From Scandinavium sp036495715 (GTDB taxonomy: Bacteria > Pseudomonadota > Gammaproteobacteria > Enterobacterales > Enterobacteriaceae), in contig DASXML010000013.1 in NCBI GenBank assembly GCA_036495715.1, forward strand, positions 124,001 through 188,000: 64,000 nt of DNA, in the 5' to 3' direction. Of this stretch, positions 26,895-36,080 are shown piece after piece. The position numbers and the translations under genes were made by a program. The notes beneath the pieces were generated by a model that was not told the origin of the DNA, ran no database searches, and saw nothing but the letters and a program-made list of their open reading frames with translations. Every line of letters starts with the position of its first letter. Position 1 is the first letter of the stretch.

Positions 26895-27336
26895 AACTTA
26901 ACTCTCAATAATTACTTATCCGGAAATACTAAAGTACGCAGGATAAACAGAAGACATACCCGTTGAGGGTAAAATGCGGAGGCCTTCTCATGTCAGGCAT
27001 GAGATAACTGGCTGAAATCAGTTGATTATTGACTTAAGGTCACGCTACAACGCTATTCACAACGGCACACCGCGCTACATGGATTGTTTGAGATTATATC
27101 CCAAAGTTGAACAAAATAAAGGCAACCTATCTTATTAATTTATACTTAGCCTTACTTCTTCCGCACATAGAAAAACATCTTCCCATAATCTGGAATGTAT
27201 ATTTCCGCGCAGGGTTATTTCACTTTAAATATATAACATACCGCCCCACTGTTATTTAAAAATAAATATAAGCATGGCGTTCGAGATTATTTGCGTGGGG
27301 GGTAAAGAAAATACGGAGCAATACGGCGTTGAGCAA
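26895..27336. other. AT-rich region upstream of parM
   Basis: About 440 bp with no credible gene, clearly AT-rich from 27080 onward. In plasmid R1 the centromere parC (tandem 11-bp repeats) lies directly upstream of parM. I looked for such tandem repeats and found none that is clear; only loose similarities such as CGCTACAACGCTATTCACAA against CGCGCTACATGG near 27041-27080. It probably holds the parM promoter. Confidence 0.5.
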
Positions 27337-27362
27337 ACCCCTCTCCAGACGTGAGAGGGGTT
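27337..27362 (-). terminator. Hairpin after yggN
   Basis: AACCCCTCTC-cagac-GTGAGAGGGGTT forms a stem 16 bp past the yggN stop. There is no strong T run. Confidence 0.6.
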
Positions 27363-27377
27363 TAGAGAGGAATAACG

Positions 27378-28097
27378 CTACTTCAGCGATCCCACCAGCG
27401 TTTTACGGCTGTCTTCCAGTGTGACTACGCGGCTACAAACGTCTTTGCCGAACGTCTGGAAATCAGCCTGCTGGCTTTTCCATTCGTCCTGAATCGCACC
27501 CTGCAAGCCGCCGAGGCTGCCGAGAATGCCTTGCAGCGGATTGCCGCCGCCTTTTACCACGGCTTTCGCGCCCATCTCATTGATGCTGTCTTGCAGAATG
27601 CCGCCCATCGCCTGATTCACCAATTCCTGTCCATCGGCGCGGACCTGATCGATGCCTTTATAATGGAACGTCAGGCCATCTGTGCGATGTTCGATGATGC
27701 GGTTCATTTGCTCTTTGAGCTGCGCATCAAGTTTAGTCAGGCGGGAATGCATATTGCTGCTGGCCCCCACCTGCTCAGTGATAATTTTATCCAGCGCGAC
27801 ACGGCCTTTATCGACACGCGCTCGGGCACCGTCATCAATCCACGGCAGCGCGCTGCGCAGTTCAGTCTGGTAGTCTTTCGCCTGTTCACGCTGTGCGGCA
27901 CTCAGCGTGTATTGTTTGCCGTTAAACATGACGTTGCCATCCGGGGTGATCACCAGATTGCCGTTCTCGCCTTTCACCTGCACGGTTTGCGGGTTGAGAA
28001 TAACGTCGTCACGCGGGGTTACGCTGCACTGATAATCTGCCTGAGCGGCAAAGGCGGTGACAGAAAGGGCTGCAGCCAGCAACGTTTTGCGCATCAT
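27378..28097 (-). CDS. yggN: DUF2884 family protein YggN
   Basis: Secreted or periplasmic protein of unknown function, 239 aa as in E. coli. It has a signal peptide (MMRKTLLAAALSVTAFAAQA) and the mature start DYQCSVTPRDDV. The rest is mostly helical, with a glycine-rich stretch (GGNPLQGILGSLGGLQ) near 190. It is next to yggL on the same strand, the conserved order. Confidence 0.93.
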   Translation of the reverse strand: MMRKTLLAAALSVTAFAAQADYQCSVTPRDDVILNPQTVQVKGENGNLVITPDGNVMFNGKQYTLSAAQREQAKDYQTELRSALPWIDDGARARVDKGRVALDKIITEQVGASSNMHSRLTKLDAQLKEQMNRIIEHRTDGLTFHYKGIDQVRADGQELVNQAMGGILQDSINEMGAKAVVKGGGNPLQGILGSLGGLQGAIQDEWKSQQADFQTFGKDVCSRVVTLEDSRKTLVGSLK

Positions 28098-28151
28098 AGA
28101 AACTCCTGTAAAGACAAAACGGGCCAGCGATTGCTGGCCCTTTATGTTTGT

Positions 28152-28478
28152 TTAGTCCCACCAAACGTCGAAAAGTTCGCTGGTGCGCACGTCTGCGAAC
28201 TTTTTGTCTTCCAGCCATTTACGCACGGCGGCCTGGTGTTCTTCGGTACATTTGCCGATTTCCTGCATGCAAATCAGCCCTTCCCACGCCAGATAGCCAC
28301 TGCCGTCAAAGGCCAGCTTGTTTGGCTCGATGACTTCGTTGATGAAATCATCAACGGTTTTATCGATTTGTTCTTCGGTGCTGCCTTCCGGGAAACGCCA
28401 TGCAACGGAAAATCCTAATTCCTGGAATTCGTCGATGTGCATTTTTTTACGCAGACGACGGCTACGGTTCTTCGCCAT
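28152..28478 (-). CDS. yggL: 50S ribosome-associated protein YggL
   Basis: 108-aa protein of the YggL family reported to bind the 50S subunit. The start MAKNRSRRLRKKMHIDEFQ equals E. coli; ten upstream in-frame residues are rejected. The basic N-terminus is followed by an acidic domain ending ELFDVWWD. The start overlaps the trmB stop by one base, indicating a trmB-yggL operon. Confidence 0.95.
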   Translation of the reverse strand: MAKNRSRRLRKKMHIDEFQELGFSVAWRFPEGSTEEQIDKTVDDFINEVIEPNKLAFDGSGYLAWEGLICMQEIGKCTEEHQAAVRKWLEDKKFADVRTSELFDVWWD

Positions 28479-29197
28479 TATTTCACCCTCTCGAACATTA
28501 AGTCCCATACGCCGTGACCAAGACGATGGCCACGTTGTTCAAATTTGGTTACCGGACGTGAATCCGGACGCGGTACGTAGTCGTTGCTCTCAGACAGGTT
28601 TTTGTACCCGTCGAGCGACGACATCACTTCCAGCATGTGTTCCGCATACGCTTCCCAGTCGGTCGCCATGTGGAAGACGCCGCCGAGTTTCAGCTTGCTT
28701 TTCACCAGCTCAGCAAAAGGTGCCTGAACGATACGGCGTTTATTATGACGCGCTTTGTGCCATGGGTCAGGGAAAAACAGCTGAACCATGTTCAAAGAAT
28801 TGTCAGGAATCATTTTATGCAGCACTTCTACCGCGTCGTGACACATCACGCGCAGGTTTTCTACGCCTTCTTCATGCGCAGACGCGAGACACGCGCCAAC
28901 ACCCGGGGAGTGCACTTCAATGCCCAAGAAATTCTGCTCAGGTTTGGCATGGGCCATGGTGACGAGCGATGCGCCCATGCCGAAGCCAATCTCCAGCGTG
29001 GTTGGCGCGTCGCGGCCAAACAGGTCGACGAAATCGACTGGCGTTTCACTGAACTCAACGCCCATCACCGGCCAATAGTTGTCCAGCGCGTGCTGCTGCC
29101 CTTTGGTCAGGCGGCCCTGACGGCGGACAAAGCTACGAATACGGCGCAGCGGGCGGCCGTTTTCATCAAAATCCGGTGAAATGACGTCGTTGTTCAT
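28478..29197 (-). CDS. trmB: tRNA (guanine-46-N7)-methyltransferase
   Basis: S-adenosylmethionine-dependent enzyme that makes m7G46 in the variable loop of tRNAs. The product is 239 aa. The SAM-binding LEIGFGMGAS and the catalytic FFPDPWHKARHNKRR motif are intact. It is divergent from mutY with 143 bp between them and overlaps yggL downstream. Confidence 0.96.
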   Translation of the reverse strand: MNNDVISPDFDENGRPLRRIRSFVRRQGRLTKGQQHALDNYWPVMGVEFSETPVDFVDLFGRDAPTTLEIGFGMGASLVTMAHAKPEQNFLGIEVHSPGVGACLASAHEEGVENLRVMCHDAVEVLHKMIPDNSLNMVQLFFPDPWHKARHNKRRIVQAPFAELVKSKLKLGGVFHMATDWEAYAEHMLEVMSSLDGYKNLSESNDYVPRPDSRPVTKFEQRGHRLGHGVWDLMFERVK

Positions 29198-29340
29198 AAA
29201 AATTCAGTCTACCTGGTGAGTATTCGGGAAACGGGCATTATCCAAACTCAGGCGAAGTATGCAAGCATGGGAAAGATCCGGTTTACAGCCCGATGGCGCT
29301 GTGCTGCAATCTGCGTCCCTGATACAGCGAATCGGTAGCC

Positions 29341-30393
29341 ATGCAAGCCTCTCAATTTTCAGCCCAGGTGCTGGACTGGTACGACAAATATGGGCGTAAG
29401 ACCCTGCCCTGGCAAATAGAGAAAACGCCGTACAAAGTATGGCTCTCAGAGGTGATGTTGCAACAAACGCAAGTTGCTACCGTCATTCCTTATTTTGAGC
29501 GCTTTATGGCGCGCTTCCCGACCATTACCGATCTTGCCAATGCGCCACTCGATGAAGTCCTGCATCTGTGGACTGGCCTTGGCTATTACGCACGAGCGCG
29601 AAATCTGCATAAAGCCGCGCAGCAGGTGGTCACGCTGCATAACGGCACGTTCCCGGAAACCTTTGATGAAGTGGCCGCGCTGCCCGGCGTAGGTCGATCC
29701 ACTGCGGGTGCGGTGCTTTCTCTGTCACTCGGTAAACATTTCCCCATTCTCGATGGCAACGTGAAACGCGTGCTCGCCCGCTGCTATGCGGTCGGCGGCT
29801 GGCCGGGCAAGAAAGAAGTCGAAAAACGGCTCTGGGAAATCAGCGAAGACGTGACTCCTGCGAAAGGCGTGGAACGCTTCAACCAGGCCATGATGGATTT
29901 GGGTGCGATGGTGTGTACCCGTTCAAAACCGAAATGCACGCTTTGCCCGCTGAGCAACGGTTGTGTGGCTTACGCCAAACATGCGTGGGCAGAGTACCCA
30001 GGCAAAAAACCGAAACAAACGCTGCCAGAACGCGTCGGATATTTCCTGATTATGCAGCATGAAGACGACGTTTTTCTGTTGCAGCGCCCGCCCAGCGGTC
30101 TGTGGGGTGGCCTGTTCTGTTTCCCACAATTTTCAACCGAAACGGAGCTGCGTGAGTGGCTGGCGCTACGCCAGATAAAGGCCGAGGGTCTCGTGCAGCA
30201 AACCGCTTTCCGTCATACATTCAGCCACTTCCATCTGGATATTGTGCCTATGTGGCTCGGCGTGCACTCTGTTGCGGCATGCATGGATGAAGGCGGCACT
30301 CTCTGGTATAACTTAGCGCAGCCACCGTCTGTCGGGCTGGCGGCCCCTGTGGAACGCCTGTTACAGCAATTACGCGCCGGCGCTCTGGTTTGA
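29341..30393 (+). CDS. mutY: Adenine DNA glycosylase MutY
   Basis: Removes adenine mispaired with 8-oxoguanine. The 350-aa product has the catalytic glutamate in EVMLQQTQV, the helix-hairpin-helix ALPGVGRSTAGAVLS, the catalytic aspartate in LDGNVKRVLAR, and the 4Fe-4S loop with four cysteines spaced 6, 2 and 5 residues apart (CTRSKPKCTLCPLSNGC). The C-terminal NUDIX-like domain recognises 8-oxoG. It is followed by yggX, the conserved pair linking iron-sulfur protection to an iron-sulfur enzyme. Confidence 0.97.
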   Translation: MQASQFSAQVLDWYDKYGRKTLPWQIEKTPYKVWLSEVMLQQTQVATVIPYFERFMARFPTITDLANAPLDEVLHLWTGLGYYARARNLHKAAQQVVTLHNGTFPETFDEVAALPGVGRSTAGAVLSLSLGKHFPILDGNVKRVLARCYAVGGWPGKKEVEKRLWEISEDVTPAKGVERFNQAMMDLGAMVCTRSKPKCTLCPLSNGCVAYAKHAWAEYPGKKPKQTLPERVGYFLIMQHEDDVFLLQRPPSGLWGGLFCFPQFSTETELREWLALRQIKAEGLVQQTAFRHTFSHFHLDIVPMWLGVHSVAACMDEGGTLWYNLAQPPSVGLAAPVERLLQQLRAGALV

Positions 30394-30418
30394 GCGACGG
30401 TCATAAAGAGGATTAGTC

Positions 30419-30694
30419 ATGAGCAGAACCATTTTTTGTACCTTCCTGCAGCGCGATGCGGATGGCCAGGATTTCCAGCTTTATCCGGGTGAGCTCGGTA
30501 AACGCATTTATAACGAAATCTCAAAGGAAGCCTGGGCGCAGTGGCAGCAGAAGCAAACCATGCTCATCAACGAGAAAAAACTCACCATGATGAACCCTGA
30601 ACATCGCAAATTGCTGGAGCAGGAGATGGTCAATTTCCTGTTCGAAGGCAAAGACGTTCACATCGAAGGCTATACGCCGCCAGAACAACAATAA
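30419..30694 (+). CDS. yggX: Iron-sulfur protection protein YggX
   Basis: Small iron-binding protein, 91 aa as in E. coli, opening MSRTIFCTFLQRDADGQDF with the conserved Cys7. It protects labile Fe-S clusters from oxidation and is part of the SoxRS regulon in E. coli. The gap to mutY is 25 bp with an AGAGGA ribosome site, and it is likely co-transcribed. Confidence 0.96.
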   Translation: MSRTIFCTFLQRDADGQDFQLYPGELGKRIYNEISKEAWAQWQQKQTMLINEKKLTMMNPEHRKLLEQEMVNFLFEGKDVHIEGYTPPEQQ

Positions 30695-30722
30695 GGGATT
30701 TTTCGCCCTTATCTGCTGACAG

Positions 30723-30755
30723 AGAAGGAAAACGCGTGGTTTTTCCTTCTTTTTG
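30723..30755 (+). terminator. Intrinsic terminator after yggX
   Basis: AGAAGGAAAA and TTTTCCTTCT pair around a GC-containing loop and are followed by TTTT. It lies between yggX and mltC, so mltC is partly insulated from the mutY-yggX transcript. Confidence 0.75.
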
Positions 30756-30766
30756 GTTATCAAATG

Positions 30767-31846
30767 ATGAAAAAATATTTAGCGCTAGCCCTGATTGCGC
30801 CGTTGCTGATTTCATGTTCAGGCTCCAAAAAGGGGACGCCCTATAACGAAGCCTGGGTAAAGGACACCAACGGTTTTGATATTCTGATGGGGCAGTTTGC
30901 CCATAACATTGAGAATATCTGGGGATACAACGAAGTTCTGGTCGCCGGACCGAAGGACTACGTGAAGTATTCCGATCAGTATTACACCCGCAGCCACATC
31001 AACTTTGATGACGGTACGATCACTTTCGAAACCATTGCCGGGACCGATCCGGCGGGTCATCTGCGTCAGACCATTATCAAAACGCTATTGATGGGTGACG
31101 ATCCGGGTTCCGTCGATCTCTATTCCGACGCCGACGATATTCAGATTTCCAAAGAACCGTTCCTCTACGGTCAGGTCGTGGATAACACCGGGCAGCCGAT
31201 TCGCTGGCAGGGTCGCGCATCGAACTATGCTGACTGGCTGCTGCAAAACCGCCTCAAAAGCCGCCAGAACGGGCTGCATGTCATCTACAGCGTGACTATC
31301 AGTCTGGTACCAAACCACCTTGATAAACGTGCGCATAAGTATATCGGCATGGTTCGCCAGGCATCGCGGAAATACGGCGTCGATGAATCGCTGATCCTCG
31401 CGATTATGCAAACCGAATCCTCGTTCAACCCGTATGCGGTCAGTAACTCTGACGCGCTGGGTTTGATGCAGGTCGTACAGCACACCGCCGGAAAAGACGT
31501 TTACAAGGCGCAGGGGAAATCAGGCACGCCGAGTCGCAGTTACCTGTTCGACCCAGCCAGTAACATTGATACCGGCACCGCCTATCTGGCGATGCTCAGC
31601 AACGTCTATTTAGGCGGCATTGAGAACCCAACGTCGCGCCGCTATGCGGTGATCACGGCTTATAACGGCGGTGCCGGCAGCGTGCTCCGGGTGTTCTCCA
31701 GCGATAAAGTTCAGGCCGCCAACATCATTAACAGCATGGCGCCGGGCGATGTTTATCAAACGCTGACGACACGCCATCCTTCCGCTGAATCGCGTCGCTA
31801 TCTGTACAAAGTGAACAACACGCAGAAGACGTATCGACGGAAATAA
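30767..31846 (+). CDS. mltC: Membrane-bound lytic murein transglycosylase C
   Basis: Outer-membrane lipoprotein cleaving peptidoglycan glycan strands to 1,6-anhydromuropeptides. The 359 residues start MKKYLALALIAPLLISC, with the lipidated cysteine at 17; an ATG one codon earlier is equally usable. An N-terminal DUF3393 domain is followed by an SLT domain with the catalytic glutamate in IMQTESSFNPYA, then SDALGLMQVV and AYNGGAGSVLR. It follows yggX as in E. coli and is closed by a terminator. Confidence 0.96.
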   Translation: MKKYLALALIAPLLISCSGSKKGTPYNEAWVKDTNGFDILMGQFAHNIENIWGYNEVLVAGPKDYVKYSDQYYTRSHINFDDGTITFETIAGTDPAGHLRQTIIKTLLMGDDPGSVDLYSDADDIQISKEPFLYGQVVDNTGQPIRWQGRASNYADWLLQNRLKSRQNGLHVIYSVTISLVPNHLDKRAHKYIGMVRQASRKYGVDESLILAIMQTESSFNPYAVSNSDALGLMQVVQHTAGKDVYKAQGKSGTPSRSYLFDPASNIDTGTAYLAMLSNVYLGGIENPTSRRYAVITAYNGGAGSVLRVFSSDKVQAANIINSMAPGDVYQTLTTRHPSAESRRYLYKVNNTQKTYRRK

Positions 31847-31860
31847 ACACGCTTCCCCTT

Positions 31861-31890
31861 AAAGGCCCGGTTTCCGGGCCTTTCCTTTCT
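31861..31890 (+). terminator. Intrinsic terminator of mltC
   Basis: AAAGGCCCGG-ttt-CCGGGCCTTT is a perfect 10-bp stem followed by a pyrimidine-rich CCTTTCT, 14 bp past the mltC stop. Confidence 0.85.
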
Positions 31891-31917
31891 GACTGCCGCG
31901 TACTCGCCATACAAAAA

Positions 31918-31933
31918 TGTTATTTGCGTCACT
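31918..31933 (+). promoter_or_regulatory. Candidate CRP site upstream of nupG
   Basis: TGTTA-N6-TCACT matches eight of ten conserved CRP positions. TTGTGCAA and ATTGCATT elements follow within 50 bp and resemble CytR half-sites. E. coli nupG is controlled by CRP, CytR and DeoR, so conservation is plausible. Confidence 0.45.
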
Positions 31934-32078
31934 ATTCCGTTGTGCAAAAGCAGAAATATTGCATTTATTTGCGGACGGTAACAAAACGCATGACCTCTCA
32001 TCGATAGAATCGCATCAAATTCAGCCCGTAAATGTTTCTATAACAACATAGACCCCACCACTTTGTGAGGAAATTAAC

Positions 32079-33335
32079 ATGAACCTTAAGCTGCAGCTTA
32101 AAATACTGTCGTTCCTGCAGTTCTGCCTCTGGGGGAGCTGGCTGACCACCCTCGGCTCCTATATGTTCGTCACGCTCAAATTCGACGGTGCATCTATCGG
32201 TGCCGTGTATAGTTCACTGGGGATTGCCGCCGTATTGATGCCGACGCTGTTGGGGATCGTGGCCGATAAGTGGATCAGTGCGAAGTGGGTGTATGCGATT
32301 TGCCATTTGGTGGGCGCGGGAACCCTGTTTATGGCGGCGAGCGTGACAACGCCAGGTGAAATGTTTGTCATTATCCTGCTGAATTCACTGGCCTATATGC
32401 CGACACTTGGACTGGTCAACACGATTTCTTACTACCGCCTGAAAGCGGCGGGCATGGACATTGTGACCGACTTCCCACCGATCCGCATTTGGGGCACCAT
32501 CGGCTTTATCATGGCGATGTGGGCGGTGAGTTTCTCTGGCTTCGAACTGAGTCATATGCAGTTGTACATCGGCGCAGCGCTGTCGCTGGTGCTGAGTCTG
32601 TTTACCCTGACGCTGCCGCACATTCCGGTGTCGAATCAGCAGCAGAAACAGAGCTGGAGCAGCATGCTCGGTCTCGACGCTTTCGCGCTGTTCAAAAACA
32701 AACGCATGGCGATTTTCTTTATCTTTTCCATGCTGCTCGGCGCAGAACTGCAAATTACCAATATGTTCGGCAACACCTTCCTGCACAGCTTTGATAAAGA
32801 TCCGCTGTTCGCCAGCAGCTTTATCGTGCAGCACGCGTCGGTGATGATGTCGATTTCGCAGATTTCCGAAACCCTGTTTATCCTGACTATCCCGTTTTTC
32901 CTGAGCCGTTACGGCATTAAGAACGTGATGCTTATCAGTATCTTCGCGTGGATGCTGCGCTTTGGGCTGTTTGCCTATGGCGACCCAACGCCGTTCGGCA
33001 CTATCTTGCTGGTGCTGTCGATGATCGTCTACGGTTGTGCGTTCGACTTCTTCAACATCTCCGGTTCGGTGTTTGTCGAAAAAGAAGTGAAACCTGAAAT
33101 CCGCGCCAGCGCACAGGGCATGTTCCTGATGATGACCAACGGCTTTGGCTGCATTCTCGGGGGGGTTGTGAGCGGTAAAGTGGTGGAGATGTATACTGTC
33201 AATGGCATCACTGACTGGCAAAGCGTGTGGTTGATTTTCGCTGCTTATTCACTGGTGCTCGCCTTCGCGTTCGTGGCAATGTTCAAATACAAACATGTAC
33301 CAACGGTGGCGGGCGCGCAGCCAGTCACCCACTGA
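32079..33335 (+). CDS. nupG: Nucleoside:H+ symporter NupG
   Basis: High-affinity inner-membrane nucleoside transporter (NHS family, MFS superfamily), 418 aa as in E. coli. About twelve hydrophobic helices are visible. FLQFCLWGSWLTTLGSY opens helix 1 and TDFPPIRIWGTIGFI is a family signature. It is followed by a terminator and, unlike E. coli, by citrate genes rather than directly by speC. Confidence 0.96.
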   Translation: MNLKLQLKILSFLQFCLWGSWLTTLGSYMFVTLKFDGASIGAVYSSLGIAAVLMPTLLGIVADKWISAKWVYAICHLVGAGTLFMAASVTTPGEMFVIILLNSLAYMPTLGLVNTISYYRLKAAGMDIVTDFPPIRIWGTIGFIMAMWAVSFSGFELSHMQLYIGAALSLVLSLFTLTLPHIPVSNQQQKQSWSSMLGLDAFALFKNKRMAIFFIFSMLLGAELQITNMFGNTFLHSFDKDPLFASSFIVQHASVMMSISQISETLFILTIPFFLSRYGIKNVMLISIFAWMLRFGLFAYGDPTPFGTILLVLSMIVYGCAFDFFNISGSVFVEKEVKPEIRASAQGMFLMMTNGFGCILGGVVSGKVVEMYTVNGITDWQSVWLIFAAYSLVLAFAFVAMFKYKHVPTVAGAQPVTH

Positions 33336-33341
33336 TAGGTT

Positions 33342-33370
33342 TCCCCTCTCTCTTTCGGGAGAGGGGATTT
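33342..33370. terminator. Terminator hairpin between nupG and citG
   Basis: TCCCCTCTC-tctttcg-GGAGAGGGGA followed by TTTTA lies right after the nupG stop and right before the convergent citG stop. It can serve as a shared terminator. Confidence 0.8.
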
Positions 33371-33373
33371 TAG

Positions 33374-34177
33374 TCAACGACACTCCCCTAATACCCACGC
33401 CACGGAAAGCAAATCCGCGCTGCCGCCGGGGCTAAGATTCAACGTGATTAACGCATCATCCATCTCTTCCAATGCGTGCCGATCCCAGCCGTCATCCAGC
33501 AATCGTTGCGCGTAACGCCGCACATAATCCAGCCCGTCCACGCCGCCGCGTGAAACCAGATTGCTGTCAGGATTAATGGCCATCAGACGCAGCAGCATCT
33601 CATGCAACCGACACCTGTCCCAATGCGGAAGAACGGCGTTCACCGTCGCGAAACCACTTTCGGCCTCGCCTCGTGCGCCGGTTAGCCCAAGCAAACGAAA
33701 CTGACGTTCACCGGCGGTCGCCACCACGCGCCGTGAGGCCAGTTCACGCTCTACCATGCCCTGACAAATTTTACGCACTTCCTGGCACAGCGCTTCCGCG
33801 CTCGCCTCGCCCGTTCGTCCGGCCGCAAAACAGAGTAAACCGAGAGAAAAAATGCCGCCTTTATGGGTGTTGATACCGCCCGTCGCGGCGTACATCGCCT
33901 GTTCACAGGCAATGCCCATCGGTCGAAGGAGGCGTAATGACTCGGCGCTATTCTTCGCGGCGTGTTCCGCGCCAAGTTCAGCAAAACGTTGGAACCACGG
34001 AGTGATCGCCCGGATGCTGCGCACAAACAACGCGTGGTCCATATCCCGATGGGAGCCGCTATTGCGCCTGTCGACCAGCCCTGGTTTTGGCGTCAGCGCC
34101 AGCTCCTGCCATAACGCCTCTTCCGCCAGACCAGGCACATTTTTGTGACGCGACTTAGTCGCGAGCAAACCAGTCAT
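33374..34177 (-). CDS. citG: Triphosphoribosyl-dephospho-CoA synthase CitG
   Basis: Makes 2'-(5''-triphosphoribosyl)-3'-dephospho-CoA from ATP and dephospho-CoA, the precursor of the citrate lyase prosthetic group. It is 267 aa against 292 in E. coli, with a shorter N-terminus. The signature LTPKPGLVDRRNSGSHRDMD, the GGINTHKGGIFSLGLL segment, LTGARGEAESG and LSPGGSADLL are intact. It overlaps citX by 23 bp. MdcB of malonate decarboxylase is related, but the CitX neighbour favours CitG. Confidence 0.88.
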   Translation of the reverse strand: MTGLLATKSRHKNVPGLAEEALWQELALTPKPGLVDRRNSGSHRDMDHALFVRSIRAITPWFQRFAELGAEHAAKNSAESLRLLRPMGIACEQAMYAATGGINTHKGGIFSLGLLCFAAGRTGEASAEALCQEVRKICQGMVERELASRRVVATAGERQFRLLGLTGARGEAESGFATVNAVLPHWDRCRLHEMLLRLMAINPDSNLVSRGGVDGLDYVRRYAQRLLDDGWDRHALEEMDDALITLNLSPGGSADLLSVAWVLGECR

Positions 34178-34694
34178 CGATCAACTTCTCCACGCTGGCG
34201 ACAACTCGCTCCGGAGCATGACGGCGAGAACGCGCGCAGGCATGCGCAGGTTCATCACACAACAAACAACGGCGCTGCGAACGCCCTAATGATGTACGCC
34301 CCACATGCCCGGCCTGCGGGCATATCACGTCGATATCCCACAGCCGTCCCAACGGGTGCGTTTGTTCAAGTGCGGTGGTATGCGCCTTAATTTCCGCGGC
34401 GGTATGCGATACGCACCACATCGCTTCTGGCCCAGTCGGCAGCCATAACACCTGCCTGTCCAGCACTCGCCAGTGATGCTGCCACAACAACTGGTCGCAC
34501 ATTTGCAGCGCCACCCCCATGCTGTTGCGATAGCGAATGCTGTCTTTGATTTCCCCTGGCGTCACCAGCGTCAATGACACCACCGGCTGGCTGTAATGCA
34601 GTAGCCAGTCTGCCTGGCGCGCCGCGCGTTGCTCTTTTGCCGCCAGAATCTCTGCCAGGCTGACGCCCGGTCTGAGTAACGTTTCCATGCTCAT
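34155..34694 (-). CDS. citX: Apo-citrate lyase phosphoribosyl-dephospho-CoA transferase CitX
   Basis: Attaches the CitG product to the acyl-carrier subunit (CitD) of citrate lyase. The 179 residues carry the family hallmark LGRLWDIDV and the cysteine-rich RRCLLCDEPAHAC. It sits 21 bp downstream of the transporter gene and overlaps citG. The subunit genes citC, citD, citE and citF are not in the window, so the target enzyme must be encoded elsewhere or be missing. Confidence 0.88.
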   Translation of the reverse strand: MSMETLLRPGVSLAEILAAKEQRAARQADWLLHYSQPVVSLTLVTPGEIKDSIRYRNSMGVALQMCDQLLWQHHWRVLDRQVLWLPTGPEAMWCVSHTAAEIKAHTTALEQTHPLGRLWDIDVICPQAGHVGRTSLGRSQRRCLLCDEPAHACARSRRHAPERVVASVEKLIDDWFARD

Positions 34695-34715
34695 GCTTCC
34701 TCCTTTATCTCATCA

Positions 34716-36080
34716 TCAGTGCAAAAACTTGCTGAGGATCAGCAGCGAAACGGCCACATTAATGGCCCCGCCGATACGCGTCGCGATTTGAGCGAACGGC
34801 ATCAGGCTCATGCGGTTTCCGGCGGTCAGAATAGCCACATCACCGGTCCCGCCCTGGCCACTCTGGCAGCAGGAGACGATCGCCACATCAATCGGGTGCA
34901 TGCCAATTTTTTTACCGACAAAGAACCCGGTCGCCACCAGCGCAGAAACGGTGCTGACAATCACCAGCAGATTGCCGATCGTGAACGCGGCCATCAGTTC
35001 ATTCCACGGCGTAATCGCCACGCCAACCGCAAACAGCACCGGATAGGTCACCGCGGTCTGGAAGAATTTGTACACCACCTGCGAGCCTTCCAGCAGACGC
35101 GGTGACACCCCATTGACCAGCTTGATAAACACGGCGATAAACAGCATGCCCACCGGCGCAGGGAGGCCAATCAGTTTGTAACCGAGCATGCCGAGCATGT
35201 AGAGCAGCACCGCCAGCAGCGCGCCAGCGGCAATCGTCGTAACGTCGGTTTTCCCACTGGTTGCTGAAATGGACGCTTCCATTGCGGTTTCATTTTCACG
35301 AGACGGCATCAGTTGCCCTTCTCCCGTCAGATGAGGGTAGCGCTTGCCCAACTGATTCAGGCAGCCTGAAATGACAATCGCCGTCAGCCCGCCCAGCATC
35401 ACCATCGGCAGTACACGGCCGAGCGCAACGCCCTGATCCATATGCAGCAACGTGGCGTAACCGATGGACAGCGGGATCGCGCCTTCGCCCACGCCGCCCG
35501 CCATGATCGGCAGAATGATAAAGAAGAAAATCTGGAACGGTTCCAACCCCAGCGCCATGCCGACGCCCATTCCGACTATCATGCCGACGATTTCGCCACA
35601 CAGCATCGGGAAGAAAATCCGCAGGAATCCCTGAATCAGCGTGGTGCGGTTCATGCTCATGATGCTGCCGACGATAATGCAGCAGATGTACAGGTAAAGA
35701 ATGTTGGTGGATTTATAGAATTTGGTGGTCGACTCCACCACCACATCCGGCAGCAGGCCGTAATAGACCAACGCTGAGGGAATGAAGGTGGCACAAATGG
35801 CCGCCGCCCCCAGCTTGCCAAAGACAGGCAAGCGCTTACCGAATTCACCACAGGCAAAACCAAAAAAGGCCAATGTCGCGACCATCACCACGATGTCGCT
35901 GGGCAATTTTCCACCGAGACAATCAATGGCTATCAATGCACCGGCCAGCAGAAACAGAGGCAGAGGAATAATCCCTATTTTCCAGCTATCCATAATGTGC
36001 CACCACCGTTCTTTCAGTGAGGCTTTCGCTATATTTGTCGTTTCATGGCTAACAGAAAAAGAATCATCAGTCGTGCTCAT
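34716..36080 (-). CDS. citW: 2-hydroxycarboxylate transporter, CitW/CitS family
   Basis: Inner-membrane transporter of the 2HCT family, 454 aa, about eleven hydrophobic segments. The two inverted GGxG re-entrant loop motifs are visible as MAGGVGEGAIPLS and SGQGGTGDVAIL. Relatives are Klebsiella CitS (Na+/citrate), CitW (citrate/acetate antiporter) and lactic-acid bacterial CitP/MalP. Gene order next to citX and opposite a two-component pair resembles the K. pneumoniae citWX/citYZ locus, so citW is favoured by context; substrate and coupling are inferred. Confidence 0.75.
   Translation of the reverse strand: MSTTDDSFSVSHETTNIAKASLKERWWHIMDSWKIGIIPLPLFLLAGALIAIDCLGGKLPSDIVVMVATLAFFGFACGEFGKRLPVFGKLGAAAICATFIPSALVYYGLLPDVVVESTTKFYKSTNILYLYICCIIVGSIMSMNRTTLIQGFLRIFFPMLCGEIVGMIVGMGVGMALGLEPFQIFFFIILPIMAGGVGEGAIPLSIGYATLLHMDQGVALGRVLPMVMLGGLTAIVISGCLNQLGKRYPHLTGEGQLMPSRENETAMEASISATSGKTDVTTIAAGALLAVLLYMLGMLGYKLIGLPAPVGMLFIAVFIKLVNGVSPRLLEGSQVVYKFFQTAVTYPVLFAVGVAITPWNELMAAFTIGNLLVIVSTVSALVATGFFVGKKIGMHPIDVAIVSCCQSGQGGTGDVAILTAGNRMSLMPFAQIATRIGGAINVAVSLLILSKFLH

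Noticed and set aside
26895..27336. R1-type parC centromere upstream of parM
   Set aside because: No tandem 11-bp direct repeats could be identified by eye; only loose similarities.
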